The position numbers were made by a program, and so were the translations under genes. A stretch of 64,000 nucleotides of DNA. It comes from Chitinophaga tropicalis. GTDB lineage: Bacteria; Bacteroidota; Bacteroidia; Chitinophagales; Chitinophagaceae. The notes below the pieces were generated by a model, which was not told where the DNA came from, did no database searches, and saw only the letters and a program-made list of their open reading frames with translations. Below, piece by piece: positions 43,177 to 52,038 of the stretch. The DNA lies in assembly GCF_009758205.1 (NCBI RefSeq), contig NZ_WRXN01000001.1:248001-312000 (forward strand), in the 5' to 3' direction. Each line of letters begins with the position of its first letter. The first letter of the stretch is position 1.

Positions 43177-45408
43177 ATGGTCCGTATTTCCGTTACCCGC
43201 TATACCTGGATAATCCTTTACTGCCTGCTGGCCTTTCCTGCCACAGCGCAGGTGCCCGTTGGTCAATGGCAGGAACACCTGCCATCTCTACCCGCCGTTT
43301 CCGTCACCCTTCATAACAGTAAGGTCTACTGCGCAACCGCACAGGGACTGTATTCCGTTACCACTGGGGCTGAACAGGACATCACCCGGTACAGTAAAGT
43401 GAACGGCCTCCATGATATTGGTATAAGCGCCATAGGGGCTAACGGCAAATGCATACTGGTAGCATATAACAACGGCAACCTGGATCTCCTGCAGGGCAAT
43501 AACATCATCAATATCCCCGAGCTGCTCCGCAAACAGATAGATGCCGGTAAAACAACGTACCGTATTGTCTTTAATAATGACGATGCCTACCTTTGTACAG
43601 AATTCGGTATTGTTGTCATTAATACCTCCATACCAGAAATCACCAATACCTACCTTCCCTCCGGTAACTACAACGCTGTATTTGCAGTTGCCATTCAACA
43701 GGACACCCTTTACGCAGCCACAGCCTCAGGTATCTACAAAGCGCCCCTCAAAGGCCGCAACCTGGCAGATTACAGGAACTGGCTACCGGCTTCAGAAGGC
43801 CTCCCCGGCACTTTATCCCAACAGATTATCTCATTTAACGGCCGGCTCATATGCCTGTATGATAATCAGCTGTTCAGGCTGACAAACAATACCTGGGTAC
43901 CCTGGTACAGCGATAACCAGGATATTCTCAACCTCACCGTACATCAGCAGCAACTCATACTCAGTGAAAAAAACAATGCGAACACCGGTCGTATTGTGGT
44001 GCTCAACAGCGAAGCTGCCATAATCAACACCATTCAGTATCCGCTTATTAAAAGGCCTCGTGAAACCATTACCTATGAACAGGAAATATGGATAGCAGAC
44101 AGCCTGAGCGGACTGCTCCGGTACGATGGCAGCGCCTGCATACCCGTCCGTCCTGATGCTCCTGCCAGCATTATTTCAGGAGATCTGCTGTTCTATAAGA
44201 ACAGCCTCTGGGCCGCAGCAGGAGGCGTTACCGCTTCATGGACAGCCCAGGGCAATACAAACGGATATTACTCTTTCCGTGACCGGGAATGGAAGCAGTT
44301 CTCTGATACAATAAAAGATGTAATGTCCCTGGCGACAGATCCCTCAGGCAATGGTATCTATGCAGGCTCTTTTGGCGGTGGACTATTGCATATCAGGGAA
44401 GACGGCGCCTATACGACAGAAACAAAAGGTTATAATATAAGCGGACTTGCAACAGATGCCTCAGCTAACCTATGGGTAGCTGCCTATGGCGCCACTTACA
44501 ACCTGATGGCAAAACAACCCGATAATACCTGGCTCACCTTCAGGAGTCCCTACGCACAGACCGGCAATGCCATCAGCCAGCTGGTTACGGACGACTATGG
44601 CCAGGTATACATGGTATCCCCCAAAAGCAACGGGCTGTATGTATTTTACCATAACAACACCCTTCGCAATACCAGCGATGATCAATGGCGGCAATTACGC
44701 ATGGGCAGCGGCCAGGGCAACCTGCCGTCCAACGATGTGTATTGTGTGGCAAAAGACCATAACGGCAGCATCTGGATTGGCACCGGCAGGGGTATAGCTG
44801 TACTGAGCTGTGACGGGAATACAGCCTCTGTTAACTGCGATGCCGTTCTACCCATCATACAGCAGGGTAATTTTGCCGGCTACCTCTTCCAGGATGAACA
44901 GGTCAATACCATTGCAACAGATGGCGCCAACAGGAAATGGGTAGGCACCCTTAACGGCGCATGGCTGGTCAACGAAACCGGGGATGCCATCCTCGAACAT
45001 TTCAATACAGGTAATAGCCCTTTACCAGATAACAATATTTACCAGATAGCAATAGACCCGCTTACCGGGGAAGTGTATTTCGCCACCGCCAAAGGACTCA
45101 TGTCCTGGCGCGGTACAGCTACAGAACCGGTCACCATGCGGAAAGACTCTGTACTGGTATTTCCTAACCCTGTCCCTCACGGGTACAGCGGCACTATTGC
45201 CATCCGTGGCCTGGTACAGAATGCATTGGTAAAGATCACAGATATAAGCGGTAAAATGGTATATCAGACCCGCGCACAGGGAGGACAGGCTGTCTGGAAT
45301 GGAGTTGATTATACCGGCCACAGGCCGCAAAGTGGTGTATACCTGGTATTTGCTGCAGGGGAAACAGGAGGAGAGCACCTCGTTACAAAGATCGTGTTCA
45401 TTAATTAG
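43177..45408 (+). CDS. porZ: Type IX secretion system cell-surface protein PorZ
   Basis: A 743-residue exported protein: signal peptide (to about residue 25, FPATAQ), the PorZ N-terminal pattern YSKVNGLHDIGISAIG..ILVAYNNGNLDLL..YLCTEFGIVVI, beta-propeller repeats (SIWIGTGRGIAVL, NRKWVGTLNGAWLV, VYFATAKGLM), and a C-terminal sorting-type domain of about 85 residues (VFPNPVPHGYSGTIAIRG..ISGKMVYQ..SGVYLVFAAG). In Porphyromonas PorZ belongs to the surface attachment complex that links T9SS cargo to A-LPS. The gene stands apart from gldLMN and precedes recO by 27 bases. Confidence 0.88.
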   Translation: MVRISVTRYTWIILYCLLAFPATAQVPVGQWQEHLPSLPAVSVTLHNSKVYCATAQGLYSVTTGAEQDITRYSKVNGLHDIGISAIGANGKCILVAYNNGNLDLLQGNNIINIPELLRKQIDAGKTTYRIVFNNDDAYLCTEFGIVVINTSIPEITNTYLPSGNYNAVFAVAIQQDTLYAATASGIYKAPLKGRNLADYRNWLPASEGLPGTLSQQIISFNGRLICLYDNQLFRLTNNTWVPWYSDNQDILNLTVHQQQLILSEKNNANTGRIVVLNSEAAIINTIQYPLIKRPRETITYEQEIWIADSLSGLLRYDGSACIPVRPDAPASIISGDLLFYKNSLWAAAGGVTASWTAQGNTNGYYSFRDREWKQFSDTIKDVMSLATDPSGNGIYAGSFGGGLLHIREDGAYTTETKGYNISGLATDASANLWVAAYGATYNLMAKQPDNTWLTFRSPYAQTGNAISQLVTDDYGQVYMVSPKSNGLYVFYHNNTLRNTSDDQWRQLRMGSGQGNLPSNDVYCVAKDHNGSIWIGTGRGIAVLSCDGNTASVNCDAVLPIIQQGNFAGYLFQDEQVNTIATDGANRKWVGTLNGAWLVNETGDAILEHFNTGNSPLPDNNIYQIAIDPLTGEVYFATAKGLMSWRGTATEPVTMRKDSVLVFPNPVPHGYSGTIAIRGLVQNALVKITDISGKMVYQTRAQGGQAVWNGVDYTGHRPQSGVYLVFAAGETGGEHLVTKIVFIN

Positions 45409-45416
45409 TAATTTTG
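45409..45416 (+). promoter_or_regulatory. Candidate -7 box of recO
   Basis: TAATTTTG matches TAnnTTTG, 19 bases before the recO start and overlapping the porZ stop codon. Co-transcription with porZ is the alternative. Confidence 0.35.
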
Positions 45417-45435
45417 AAGGGGAGCCTTTGCAGAT

Positions 45436-46167
45436 ATGTTACACAAAACACGTGGAATAGTATTAAGAACAGTTAAATATGGCGATACCAGCGCCATCGT
45501 AAATATCTTTACCGAACTGTTCGGCGTACAGTCCTATATGGTCAACGGGGTCCGGTCCTCCAAACCAACCGCAAAGGGTAATCTCTTTCAGCCCGGCAAC
45601 ATCCTGGACCTGGTGGTATATCATCATGAACAGAAAAACATTCAGCGTATCTCCGAATTTAAACTGGCTTTCATCTATACCTCCCTGCATTTTAATATAG
45701 TAAAGAATACAGTAGCGCTCTACATGATAGAGTTACTGCAAAAAAGCCTGAAAGAGCCGGAACAGCACCCGGAGATGTACTACTTTGCAGAAAGGGCGCT
45801 ACAGGTGCTTGATGCAGCTCCGCTCACTATTGCGGCCAATATTCCCTTATATTTTACACTGAAAGTGGCAGAACATTTAGGGTTCAGACTGAATGGCCGC
45901 TATTCTGAATACGCACATTACCTGGACCTCCAGGAAGGTTCATTCACCGACCTGCCTCCACATCACAGCAACTACCTCGATGCTGCCGGCAGTGAAATAA
46001 CAGACCGCCTGTTCCAATGTAATGAATGGGAAAAATTAGGAGAGATAACAATGAATAAGGATAAACGAAGGAAACTGTTATATGCCTATCTCGATTTCTT
46101 CAAACTGCATATGCCTGATTTCACAGAATTGAACTCTCCTCCAATACTGCATGAGATCTTAGACTAA
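45436..46167 (+). CDS. recO: DNA repair protein RecO
   Basis: A 243-residue RecO of normal length. The N-terminal OB fold begins MLHKTRGIVLRTVKYGDTSA and IVNIFTELFG, followed by the helical domain. The zinc cysteines of some RecO proteins are absent, as in many Bacteroidota. RecO loads RecA on SSB-coated DNA with RecR in the RecF pathway. It ends at a hairpin shared with the convergent lpxH-like gene. Confidence 0.93.
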   Translation: MLHKTRGIVLRTVKYGDTSAIVNIFTELFGVQSYMVNGVRSSKPTAKGNLFQPGNILDLVVYHHEQKNIQRISEFKLAFIYTSLHFNIVKNTVALYMIELLQKSLKEPEQHPEMYYFAERALQVLDAAPLTIAANIPLYFTLKVAEHLGFRLNGRYSEYAHYLDLQEGSFTDLPPHHSNYLDAAGSEITDRLFQCNEWEKLGEITMNKDKRRKLLYAYLDFFKLHMPDFTELNSPPILHEILD

Positions 46168-46168
46168 T

Positions 46169-46208
46169 ATGTTGACCTCAGCAAATAAGTAATTGCTCTA
46201 GTCAACAT
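46169..46208. terminator. Shared hairpin between recO and the lpxH-like gene
   Basis: ATGTTGAC (46169-46176) pairs with GTCAACAT (46201-46208), and AGCAA with TTGCT inside it. The right arm lies within the last codons of the lpxH-like gene. T tracts are absent, so termination is less certain than pairing. Confidence 0.5.
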
Positions 46209-46968
46209 CATATTCCAGTGTCGTTTTCTCACCATCAAACACTGCGTAAGTAAAATAATTGATCCAATCTCCGAGGTTAATATAACGGCTGCCAGGGCCA
46301 ACCTGAAGGTCCAGCGGCAGGTGTCTGTGTCCGTATATGAAGTAGTCAAAATGTTCTTTCTGCAGTATCTCTTTACTGTAGATAGCCAGCCATTCATTTT
46401 CCTCACCCAGAAATTTTTCCAGCTCTCCACCGGTGGCAGCCCGGCTTTTACGGCTGAAATAGTTGGCCAGCCCTATACCCCAGGAAGGATGAATGATAGA
46501 AAACAACCAGCGGCATACCGGGTTACGGAATACTTTCTTCAGCATTTTATAACCATGGTCTCCCGGACCAAGACCATCGCCATGCCCAATATAGAATAGC
46601 TTACCACCAATATCATAGGTCTGAGGCTCGTAATAAACAGGAATATCCAGCTCTTCTTCGAAGTAGCCGTTCATCCACATATCATGATTACCGATAAATA
46701 CAGAGATGCCTATGCCGCGGTCTTTTAATGCGGCCAGAGTACCTAACAGGCGGGTATAACCTTTGGGGATGACCTCTTTATATTCAAACCAGAAGTCAAA
46801 GATATCTCCTACAAGAAAGATATGTTCAGCGTCTTTTGCAACGTTGTTCAGCCAGCGTACGATCCTTTTTTCACGTATCCTGCTGCTTGCGGCATCAGGA
46901 GTGCCTAAATGAAAATCAGATGCGAAATAGACCTTTTTGCCTGCCGGAAGATGAATTTTATGCTGCAT
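46198..46968 (-). CDS. UDP-2,3-diacylglucosamine diphosphatase (LpxH-like)
   Basis: About 256 residues from the ATG at 46968 (the frame to 46977 begins with TTG). All calcineurin-like metallophosphoesterase motifs are intact: DFHLG, VGDIFDFWFEY, GNHDMW, GHGDGLGPGDHGYK and GHRHLPLD. In lipid A synthesis LpxH splits UDP-2,3-diacylglucosamine to lipid X and UMP. Bacteroidota members of this form are assigned to that step; distant phosphoesterase function cannot be excluded. Confidence 0.85.
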   Translation of the reverse strand: MQHKIHLPAGKKVYFASDFHLGTPDAASSRIREKRIVRWLNNVAKDAEHIFLVGDIFDFWFEYKEVIPKGYTRLLGTLAALKDRGIGISVFIGNHDMWMNGYFEEELDIPVYYEPQTYDIGGKLFYIGHGDGLGPGDHGYKMLKKVFRNPVCRWLFSIIHPSWGIGLANYFSRKSRAATGGELEKFLGEENEWLAIYSKEILQKEHFDYFIYGHRHLPLDLQVGPGSRYINLGDWINYFTYAVFDGEKTTLEYDVD

Positions 46969-47007
46969 AAGCCGCAAAGATGAAAAAAATACCGGAATCC
47001 ACTGTTA

Positions 47008-47448
47008 TCATTTCAACCCTGACTCCCTGTAAGCGCCTTCAATATCTGTAAGGTCTGCCTTTACCGGATCTCCTGCTCCCTGGTAAAGGAATATCTCCCA
47101 GGCATACTTCTCATGGTTGAGATTGATAAACAACGGCTCTCCCAATGGCTGTACAAATTTCAGGTGGGTAAGGCTGGTACTGAAGATCTTCACTCCCCTG
47201 GATGCCAGGAACTGGCTGTCTGCGATCAGGGTACTGTTATTTACTTCCATCAGGCCGGAAAAAGACTTTTCTCCGAAAGCCGCTTTAAGGGCACGGAGCT
47301 TATCGCCGGTTGGCCTGAAAATTACAGCGCATGGCTTATCCACAGTAAATGTGTAAAGGGAATCTGCTGCACTGCCCGGAGAAGGCGCTTGTGAGCAGGA
47401 GGCTAATAAAATTGCACTCAGCGGGATTAGGAATAACCTGAACATCAT
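47008..47448 (-). CDS. Lipoprotein of unknown function
   Basis: About 146 residues from the ATG at 47448 (MMFRLFLIPLSAILLASCSQ); ATGs at 47454 and 47445 are equally possible. The lipobox is LLASC. The mature part of about 125 residues is mixed alpha/beta (FTVDKPCAVIFRPTGDKL.., LIADSQFLASRGVKI.., INLNHEKYAWEIFLYQ). It resembles no family I can name. It lies 30 bases upstream of the lpxH-like gene and is probably co-transcribed. Confidence 0.7.
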   Translation of the reverse strand: MMFRLFLIPLSAILLASCSQAPSPGSAADSLYTFTVDKPCAVIFRPTGDKLRALKAAFGEKSFSGLMEVNNSTLIADSQFLASRGVKIFSTSLTHLKFVQPLGEPLFINLNHEKYAWEIFLYQGAGDPVKADLTDIEGAYRESGLK

Positions 47449-47456
47449 GATCATTT

Positions 47457-47491
47457 AAAAGAACAGCGCATGATAATATCACGCGCTGCTC
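47457..47491 (-). terminator. Terminator behind the LUD gene
   Basis: GAACAGCGCATGATA and TATCACGCGCTGCTC form a near-perfect stem of about 15 bp; on the minus strand it is followed by TTTT. It ends the rsfS-ftsH-LUD unit. Confidence 0.75.
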
Positions 47492-47517
47492 AAAATTATG
47501 CTTAAATAATTTATTTC

Positions 47518-48147
47518 TTATTCATCCACCAGGAATACATATACCTCTCTGGGGCCATGTATTCCTACTACCAGCGTTTTTTCAATATCTGCCGTGCGGC
47601 TGGGGCCTGAGGCAAAAGAGATTGCCGATGGAAGATCTCCCTGGTATTTATCTTTCAGACGGGAAATAGCATCTTTCAGGTCAAACACCAGCTGATGAGT
47701 GTATGCAATCACTATGTGAACAGGAGTATATACCGGCAACGCTCTTCCTGAAGGCTGTGCAGCGCTCAGTACGATAGTGCCTGTACGCGCCACCAGGCAT
47801 TCACAATCTGTAATAGCAGCATCTGCGGTATGCATGTCTCCCTTGTTCAGAAAGGATAGCTGCTGCAGCTGTTTCACCAGGGAAGGGGTCTGACAGTGAA
47901 CATCTGTCCATTCCCTGGAATCTGCCAGCGCCTGGAGATTGTCCAGTACTTCGTTCTTGCCTGTGCAGAAAATGAATTTCCCCTGTAAACGGGCAAATTC
48001 TTCTGCAAATTTCATCTCCAGCCCTTCATGCTCCTTTATAAAAACGGAACTGTTGCCCTCCGAATTGGGGAAGGGCAACGGTACCGATTGACTTAATGCA
48101 TTTCTTACCTTCTTAAGAATATTTTCCTTGGCGGGAGATATTTTCAT
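47518..48147 (-). CDS. LUD domain protein (LutC/YkgG-like)
   Basis: A 209-residue protein with the LUD fold: DCECLVARTGTIVLSAAQPSGRAL and PVHIVIAYTHQLV are the conserved strand-turn segments, with SFASGPSRTADIEKTLVVGIHGPREV at the end. LutC works with LutA and LutB in lactate oxidation, but lutA/lutB are not here. It follows ftsH by six bases, so a link to lactate use is doubtful and the role is open. Confidence 0.88.
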   Translation of the reverse strand: MKISPAKENILKKVRNALSQSVPLPFPNSEGNSSVFIKEHEGLEMKFAEEFARLQGKFIFCTGKNEVLDNLQALADSREWTDVHCQTPSLVKQLQQLSFLNKGDMHTADAAITDCECLVARTGTIVLSAAQPSGRALPVYTPVHIVIAYTHQLVFDLKDAISRLKDKYQGDLPSAISFASGPSRTADIEKTLVVGIHGPREVYVFLVDE

Positions 48148-48153
48148 ATCAGC

Positions 48154-50178
48154 TTACGCGTTAGCAGGTGTAGGCGAAGGATTGATAATATCTGTAGGAT
48201 GTACGCCCTCTGTGGTCATACCTTCCTTATTAGCGATATGTTCACGATGAACATCCCAGGGACGTTTACCTATCAGTCTTTCAAGATCTGCCTGGTATAA
48301 TACCTCTTTCTTCAGCAGTTCCTGCGCCAGAACTTTTACGTTCTCAAGCCTTTCTGTGAGCAGGCTCTTGGTACGCTGGTATGCTTTCTCAATAAGCTGA
48401 CGTACTTCTTCATCTATCAGCTTGGCAGTCTCTTCAGAGTAAGGTTTGGTGAACGCCTGATCACTGTTCGGATCGTAGAAGGATACGTTACCTACTTTGT
48501 CGTTCATACCATAAACGGTTACCATTGCATACGCCATACGGGTAATCACCTGCAGGTCGTTCTGTGCGCCGGTAGATACTTTACCGAAAACAATGTCTTC
48601 CACTGCACGGCCACCCAGGGTCATACAGATATCGTCCATCAGTTGCTCGGTATTATAGAGGTACTGCTCTTTAGGCAGGTATTGTGCATATCCCAGTGCC
48701 GCTACGCCACGTGGTACAATTGTCACCTTCACCAGCGGGTTGGCATGTTCAAGGTACCATCCGCAGATAGCGTGGCCGGCTTCGTGATAAGCTATCACTT
48801 CTTTCTCTTCAGGAGAAATAATCTTGTTCTTTTTCTCCAGACCACCAATTACCCTGTCTACCGCATCGTTGAAGTCTTCCATTTCCACTTCGTTCTTGCC
48901 TTTACGGGCAGCAATAAGTGCGGCTTCGTTACATACGTTGGCAATATCAGCGCCGGCAAAACCGGGGGTCATGGAGGCCAGTTTCTTAATATCCAGGTTA
49001 GGAGAGGTCTTGATTGGTTTCAGATGCACATCGAAGATAGCCTCACGGCCTGCCAGATCTGGCTTATCGATAGAGATCTGACGGTCAAAACGGCCCGGGC
49101 GCAGTAACGCACTGTCCAGTACGTCCGGACGGTTGGTAGCCGCCAGGATAATGATACCGCTGTCTGTACCAAAACCATCCATTTCCACCAGGAGCTGGTT
49201 CAGGGTATTCTCACGTTCGTCATTGCTCATCATCACATTCTTACCCCTTGCACGGCCAATAGCGTCTATCTCATCAATGAAGATGATACATGGCGCTTTC
49301 TCACGGGCTTGTTTGAACAGGTCACGCACACGGCTGGCGCCCACACCCACAAACAGCTCCACGAAATCAGAACCGGACATAGAGAAGAAAGGTACCTGTG
49401 CTTCACCTGCCATTGCTTTTGCCAGCAGGGTCTTACCAGTACCCGGAGGGCCTACCAGCAATGCACCTTTAGGTATCTTACCTCCCAGTGCAGTATATTT
49501 TTTCGGATTTTTCAGAAAGTCTACTATCTCCATCACTTCCACCTTCGCTTCATCCAGACCGGCTACATCACTGAAAGTGATATTAACACGGGTGCCTTTA
49601 TCAAAGAGGGTGGCTTTGGATTTACCAATGTTGAAGATACCGCCGGGACCGCCGCTACCGCCGGCAGGGCCGCCCATTTTACGCATCAGCAATATCCACA
49701 GACCTATCAGTAACACCAGGGGCAGCAGCAGTTGAATGAATGGCTCAAACCATCCCTGCCTGTCCTCATATGTCACTTTCACCTGGTCTTCCAGTGGTGT
49801 GTTGGCCTGGGCCTTGTCCAGATCGGTCTTAAAGCTTTCCGCACTACCTATGCTGAACCGGAAATGTGGTCCCGCATTGGGGGCGCCGAAACGGCCTTTC
49901 GCTACTTTATCGAATTTAGGTTCATTCAGGCGGTCCTTTTTGATGTAAACCTCTACTGACTTTTTATTCACTACGACGAGCCTGTCCACATCGCCCGGTT
50001 TCAGGTAATTCAGCTGAAATTCCTGGAAACTAAGCTCTTTAGGCTGAGCCCCGAAGTTTAAAAAGTTCATTGCCAGCAAGGCTACCCCGATAAAGGCATA
50101 CACCCAGTATATGTTGAACTTTGGTCCTTTCTTTGGCGATTTGTCTGACCCCTTGTTGAAGTTGTTGCCTCTTTCCAT
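48154..50178 (-). CDS. ftsH: ATP-dependent zinc metalloprotease FtsH
   Basis: A 674-residue membrane AAA+ protease: helices at about 22-42 and 146-166 flank a periplasmic domain; Walker A GPPGTGKT 243-250, Walker B IIFIDEID (298-305), and zinc site HEAGH at 465-469. It degrades misfolded or unneeded membrane proteins and regulators. A glycine-rich segment ([13 protein letters not shown]) follows the second helix, usual in Bacteroidota. The gene starts 45 bases after rsfS and is followed by the LUD gene. Confidence 0.97.
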   Translation of the reverse strand: MERGNNFNKGSDKSPKKGPKFNIYWVYAFIGVALLAMNFLNFGAQPKELSFQEFQLNYLKPGDVDRLVVVNKKSVEVYIKKDRLNEPKFDKVAKGRFGAPNAGPHFRFSIGSAESFKTDLDKAQANTPLEDQVKVTYEDRQGWFEPFIQLLLPLVLLIGLWILLMRKMGGPAGGSGGPGGIFNIGKSKATLFDKGTRVNITFSDVAGLDEAKVEVMEIVDFLKNPKKYTALGGKIPKGALLVGPPGTGKTLLAKAMAGEAQVPFFSMSGSDFVELFVGVGASRVRDLFKQAREKAPCIIFIDEIDAIGRARGKNVMMSNDERENTLNQLLVEMDGFGTDSGIIILAATNRPDVLDSALLRPGRFDRQISIDKPDLAGREAIFDVHLKPIKTSPNLDIKKLASMTPGFAGADIANVCNEAALIAARKGKNEVEMEDFNDAVDRVIGGLEKKNKIISPEEKEVIAYHEAGHAICGWYLEHANPLVKVTIVPRGVAALGYAQYLPKEQYLYNTEQLMDDICMTLGGRAVEDIVFGKVSTGAQNDLQVITRMAYAMVTVYGMNDKVGNVSFYDPNSDQAFTKPYSEETAKLIDEEVRQLIEKAYQRTKSLLTERLENVKVLAQELLKKEVLYQADLERLIGKRPWDVHREHIANKEGMTTEGVHPTDIINPSPTPANA

Positions 50179-50222
50179 AATCTTACGATCCCTTTTTAAG
50201 GATGTCGGGTAATAGTTAAAAG

Positions 50223-50633
50223 TTATAAGTTAGTCTCATTATGCTCCATTCGTTCTGCATCACTCCACATATCCTCCAGGCTGTAGAACTGCCTGGTTTC
50301 AGGTTGGAATACATGCACCACTACATTCACATAATCAACCAGTATCCATTGTTGTGCGGTAAATCCTTCATGCTTGAAGGGCTGCTCTCCCGTATGCTCC
50401 TGTACTTGCTCCTCTACATAATCAGCAATTGCCTTCACCTGTGTAGTGGAGTTCGCCTCGCATATAACAAAGAAATCAGCCACAGCTTCAGGAATCTGGC
50501 GCAGATCCAGAGAAACAATATTTTCACCTTTTTTCTCCTGGATGGCCTTAATGATGGTGGAAAAAATCTCGCTTTCTCTACTCAGGCGTGTTAACGCCTT
50601 TTTTCTCGTACTCAGAACGGTTAAGGGTGCCAA
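50223..50633 (-). CDS. rsfS: Ribosomal silencing factor RsfS
   Basis: A 136-residue member of the RsfS/Iojap family. The conserved core is VSLDLRQIPEAVADFFVICEANST, then VKAIADYVEEQV and WILVDYVNVVVHVF. RsfS binds uL14 and blocks subunit joining in starvation. The start is TTG at 50633; no Met occurs before residue 120, so the TTG is needed to keep the conserved core. It heads the rsfS-ftsH-LUD unit. Confidence 0.93.
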   Translation of the reverse strand: MAPLTVLSTRKKALTRLSRESEIFSTIIKAIQEKKGENIVSLDLRQIPEAVADFFVICEANSTTQVKAIADYVEEQVQEHTGEQPFKHEGFTAQQWILVDYVNVVVHVFQPETRQFYSLEDMWSDAERMEHNETNL

Positions 50634-50669
50634 TAAAATCTCTTTTGGTTAAAAATAATCTTTAATTGT

Positions 50670-50677
50670 CAAAATTA
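50670..50677 (-). promoter_or_regulatory. Candidate -7 box of rsfS
   Basis: TAATTTTG on the minus strand matches TAnnTTTG, 36 bases before the TTG start of rsfS. A TTTG at 50690-50693 (minus strand) is only 12 bases away, which is short for the -33 box. Confidence 0.4.
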
Positions 50678-50828
50678 CTAAAGAAGCGGCAAATAAACGC
50701 CGGAATAAGATATTGTTATAATGCGTAATAGTTAGTGATAAATAAGGCTTTATCGCCTGTAACTCATACACTTGTCACAACTGCCTGCTTAACTTCCCTT
50801 CTGCCCGTTCTGTTAAGAAAAAGATAAA

Positions 50829-51617
50829 ATGAATTACTTTGCTCCTTCAAAACAAAAAGAAAAGATTTTCCCTGTGATCGGACAGCCATTTTACATCTTA
50901 GACAAAGTAGACAGCACCAATAACTATGCCATGGAGCAGGTAAACACCGGCACTGTGACACCGGGTTCAGCATGGTTTGCAATGGAACAGACTGCCGGAA
51001 AAGGACAGCGTGGTAAACAATGGCTCTCGCCCCCCGGAGAAAACATTATCCTCACCATTGCCCTGCAACCCGGCACCCTGCCTCTTTCCAGGCAGTTTAT
51101 GCTCAGCGTTGCAGTAGCCCTCGGCGCGTATGACTGGTTCAGTAAATACGCCGGCGATGAAACCGCCATCAAGTGGAGCAATGATCTTTACTGGCGTGAC
51201 AGAAAGGCAGGAGGCATCCTGATTGAGAATGTCCTGCGTGGCAACACATGGCAATATGCCATTACCGGTCTCGGCATCAACATCAACCAGGCAGTATTCC
51301 CCGAACACCTCACCAATCCTGTATCTCTCCGCCAGATAACAGGCAAAACATTCGACACGGTACAACTGGCCAGAGAACTCTGCACCGCCCTCCAGGAACG
51401 GCTTCAGATGCTCCATCCCGCTCAGTACACGACCCTGCTGGAAACTTATAAAAGCAAGCTTATCCGCATGGAAAAACCCGGCCTTTACCGCGCAAACGGA
51501 GAGTACTTTGAAGGTATTATCAGAGACGTACTGCCAGATGGCAAACTCTGTGTTGAAAAAGAAGGTGAAATGCTGCAATTCGGCTTCGGAGAAATAGAAT
51601 TTATTTTCACGAAATAA
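50829..51617 (+). CDS. birA: Biotin--[acetyl-CoA-carboxylase] ligase
   Basis: A 262-residue biotin protein ligase with the catalytic core only, without the N-terminal DNA-binding domain of E. coli BirA, so it should not repress biotin genes. Motifs: TGKGQRG-type loop TAGKGQRGKQWLSPPG (about 55-70), KWSNDLYWRDRKAGGILIEN, and a small C-terminal SH3-like domain. It attaches biotin to carboxylase carriers through biotinyl-AMP. Divergent from rsfS. Confidence 0.94.
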   Translation: MNYFAPSKQKEKIFPVIGQPFYILDKVDSTNNYAMEQVNTGTVTPGSAWFAMEQTAGKGQRGKQWLSPPGENIILTIALQPGTLPLSRQFMLSVAVALGAYDWFSKYAGDETAIKWSNDLYWRDRKAGGILIENVLRGNTWQYAITGLGININQAVFPEHLTNPVSLRQITGKTFDTVQLARELCTALQERLQMLHPAQYTTLLETYKSKLIRMEKPGLYRANGEYFEGIIRDVLPDGKLCVEKEGEMLQFGFGEIEFIFTK

Positions 51618-51633
51618 GCCTGGTCAGTAAAAC

Positions 51634-51669
51634 CTGTCCGGTTTTGATACTGCCCGCTGTCCGGTTTTG
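51634..51669 (+). repeat. Direct 13-bp repeat upstream of the AraC gene
   Basis: CTGTCCGGTTTTG occurs exactly twice, at 51634-51646 and 51657-51669, start to start 23 bp, about two helical turns. The arrangement suits a regulator that binds two half sites on one face of DNA, such as an AraC family protein. The region 51618-52038 otherwise has no convincing gene. Confidence 0.6.
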
Positions 51670-51703
51670 TAAAAGAGTGGAATTACAGGTTGAAAAACGA
51701 TAT

Positions 51704-51763
51704 GGATTACATGCTATCATGTTGTCAGAATCATAGGTAAGGTATTCTGATAACATGTAATCC
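51704..51763. repeat. Imperfect 20-bp inverted repeat upstream of the AraC gene
   Basis: GGATTACATG..TTGTCAGAAT (51704-51731) pairs with ATTCTGATAACATGTAATCC (51744-51763). The left arm holds an extra CTATCATG (51714-51721), which repeats CATG, and one G/T difference. It may form a hairpin behind birA or an operator. Confidence 0.6.
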
Positions 51764-52038
51764 ATCTATATCTTGTATACTGCTGCGATAGTTGGTTGAT
51801 TAAGGCAGTTCATCAAAAAGCCCAGTTGATGAAAACAAGATTTTGGTTGATAAAGGTGTTCCCAAGTTGTGAAATATTTGTTAATTCTGCAAAAATAAAA
51901 ATGCAACAAGGCTACAAACAATCTCCCTTTAACCTTGCAGACAACCATCTATCGCCTTATTACTCCGCATATCATCAACGTATCGTCTTGCCATCACCTT
52001 AATAGCATATTATGAAGATGCTTCAGTAACTTTACTAT

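Noticed and set aside
51796..52002. Open frame of 68 codons upstream of the AraC gene
   Set aside because: No signal, motif or coding-like composition; it lies in an AT-rich control region, so I left it out.
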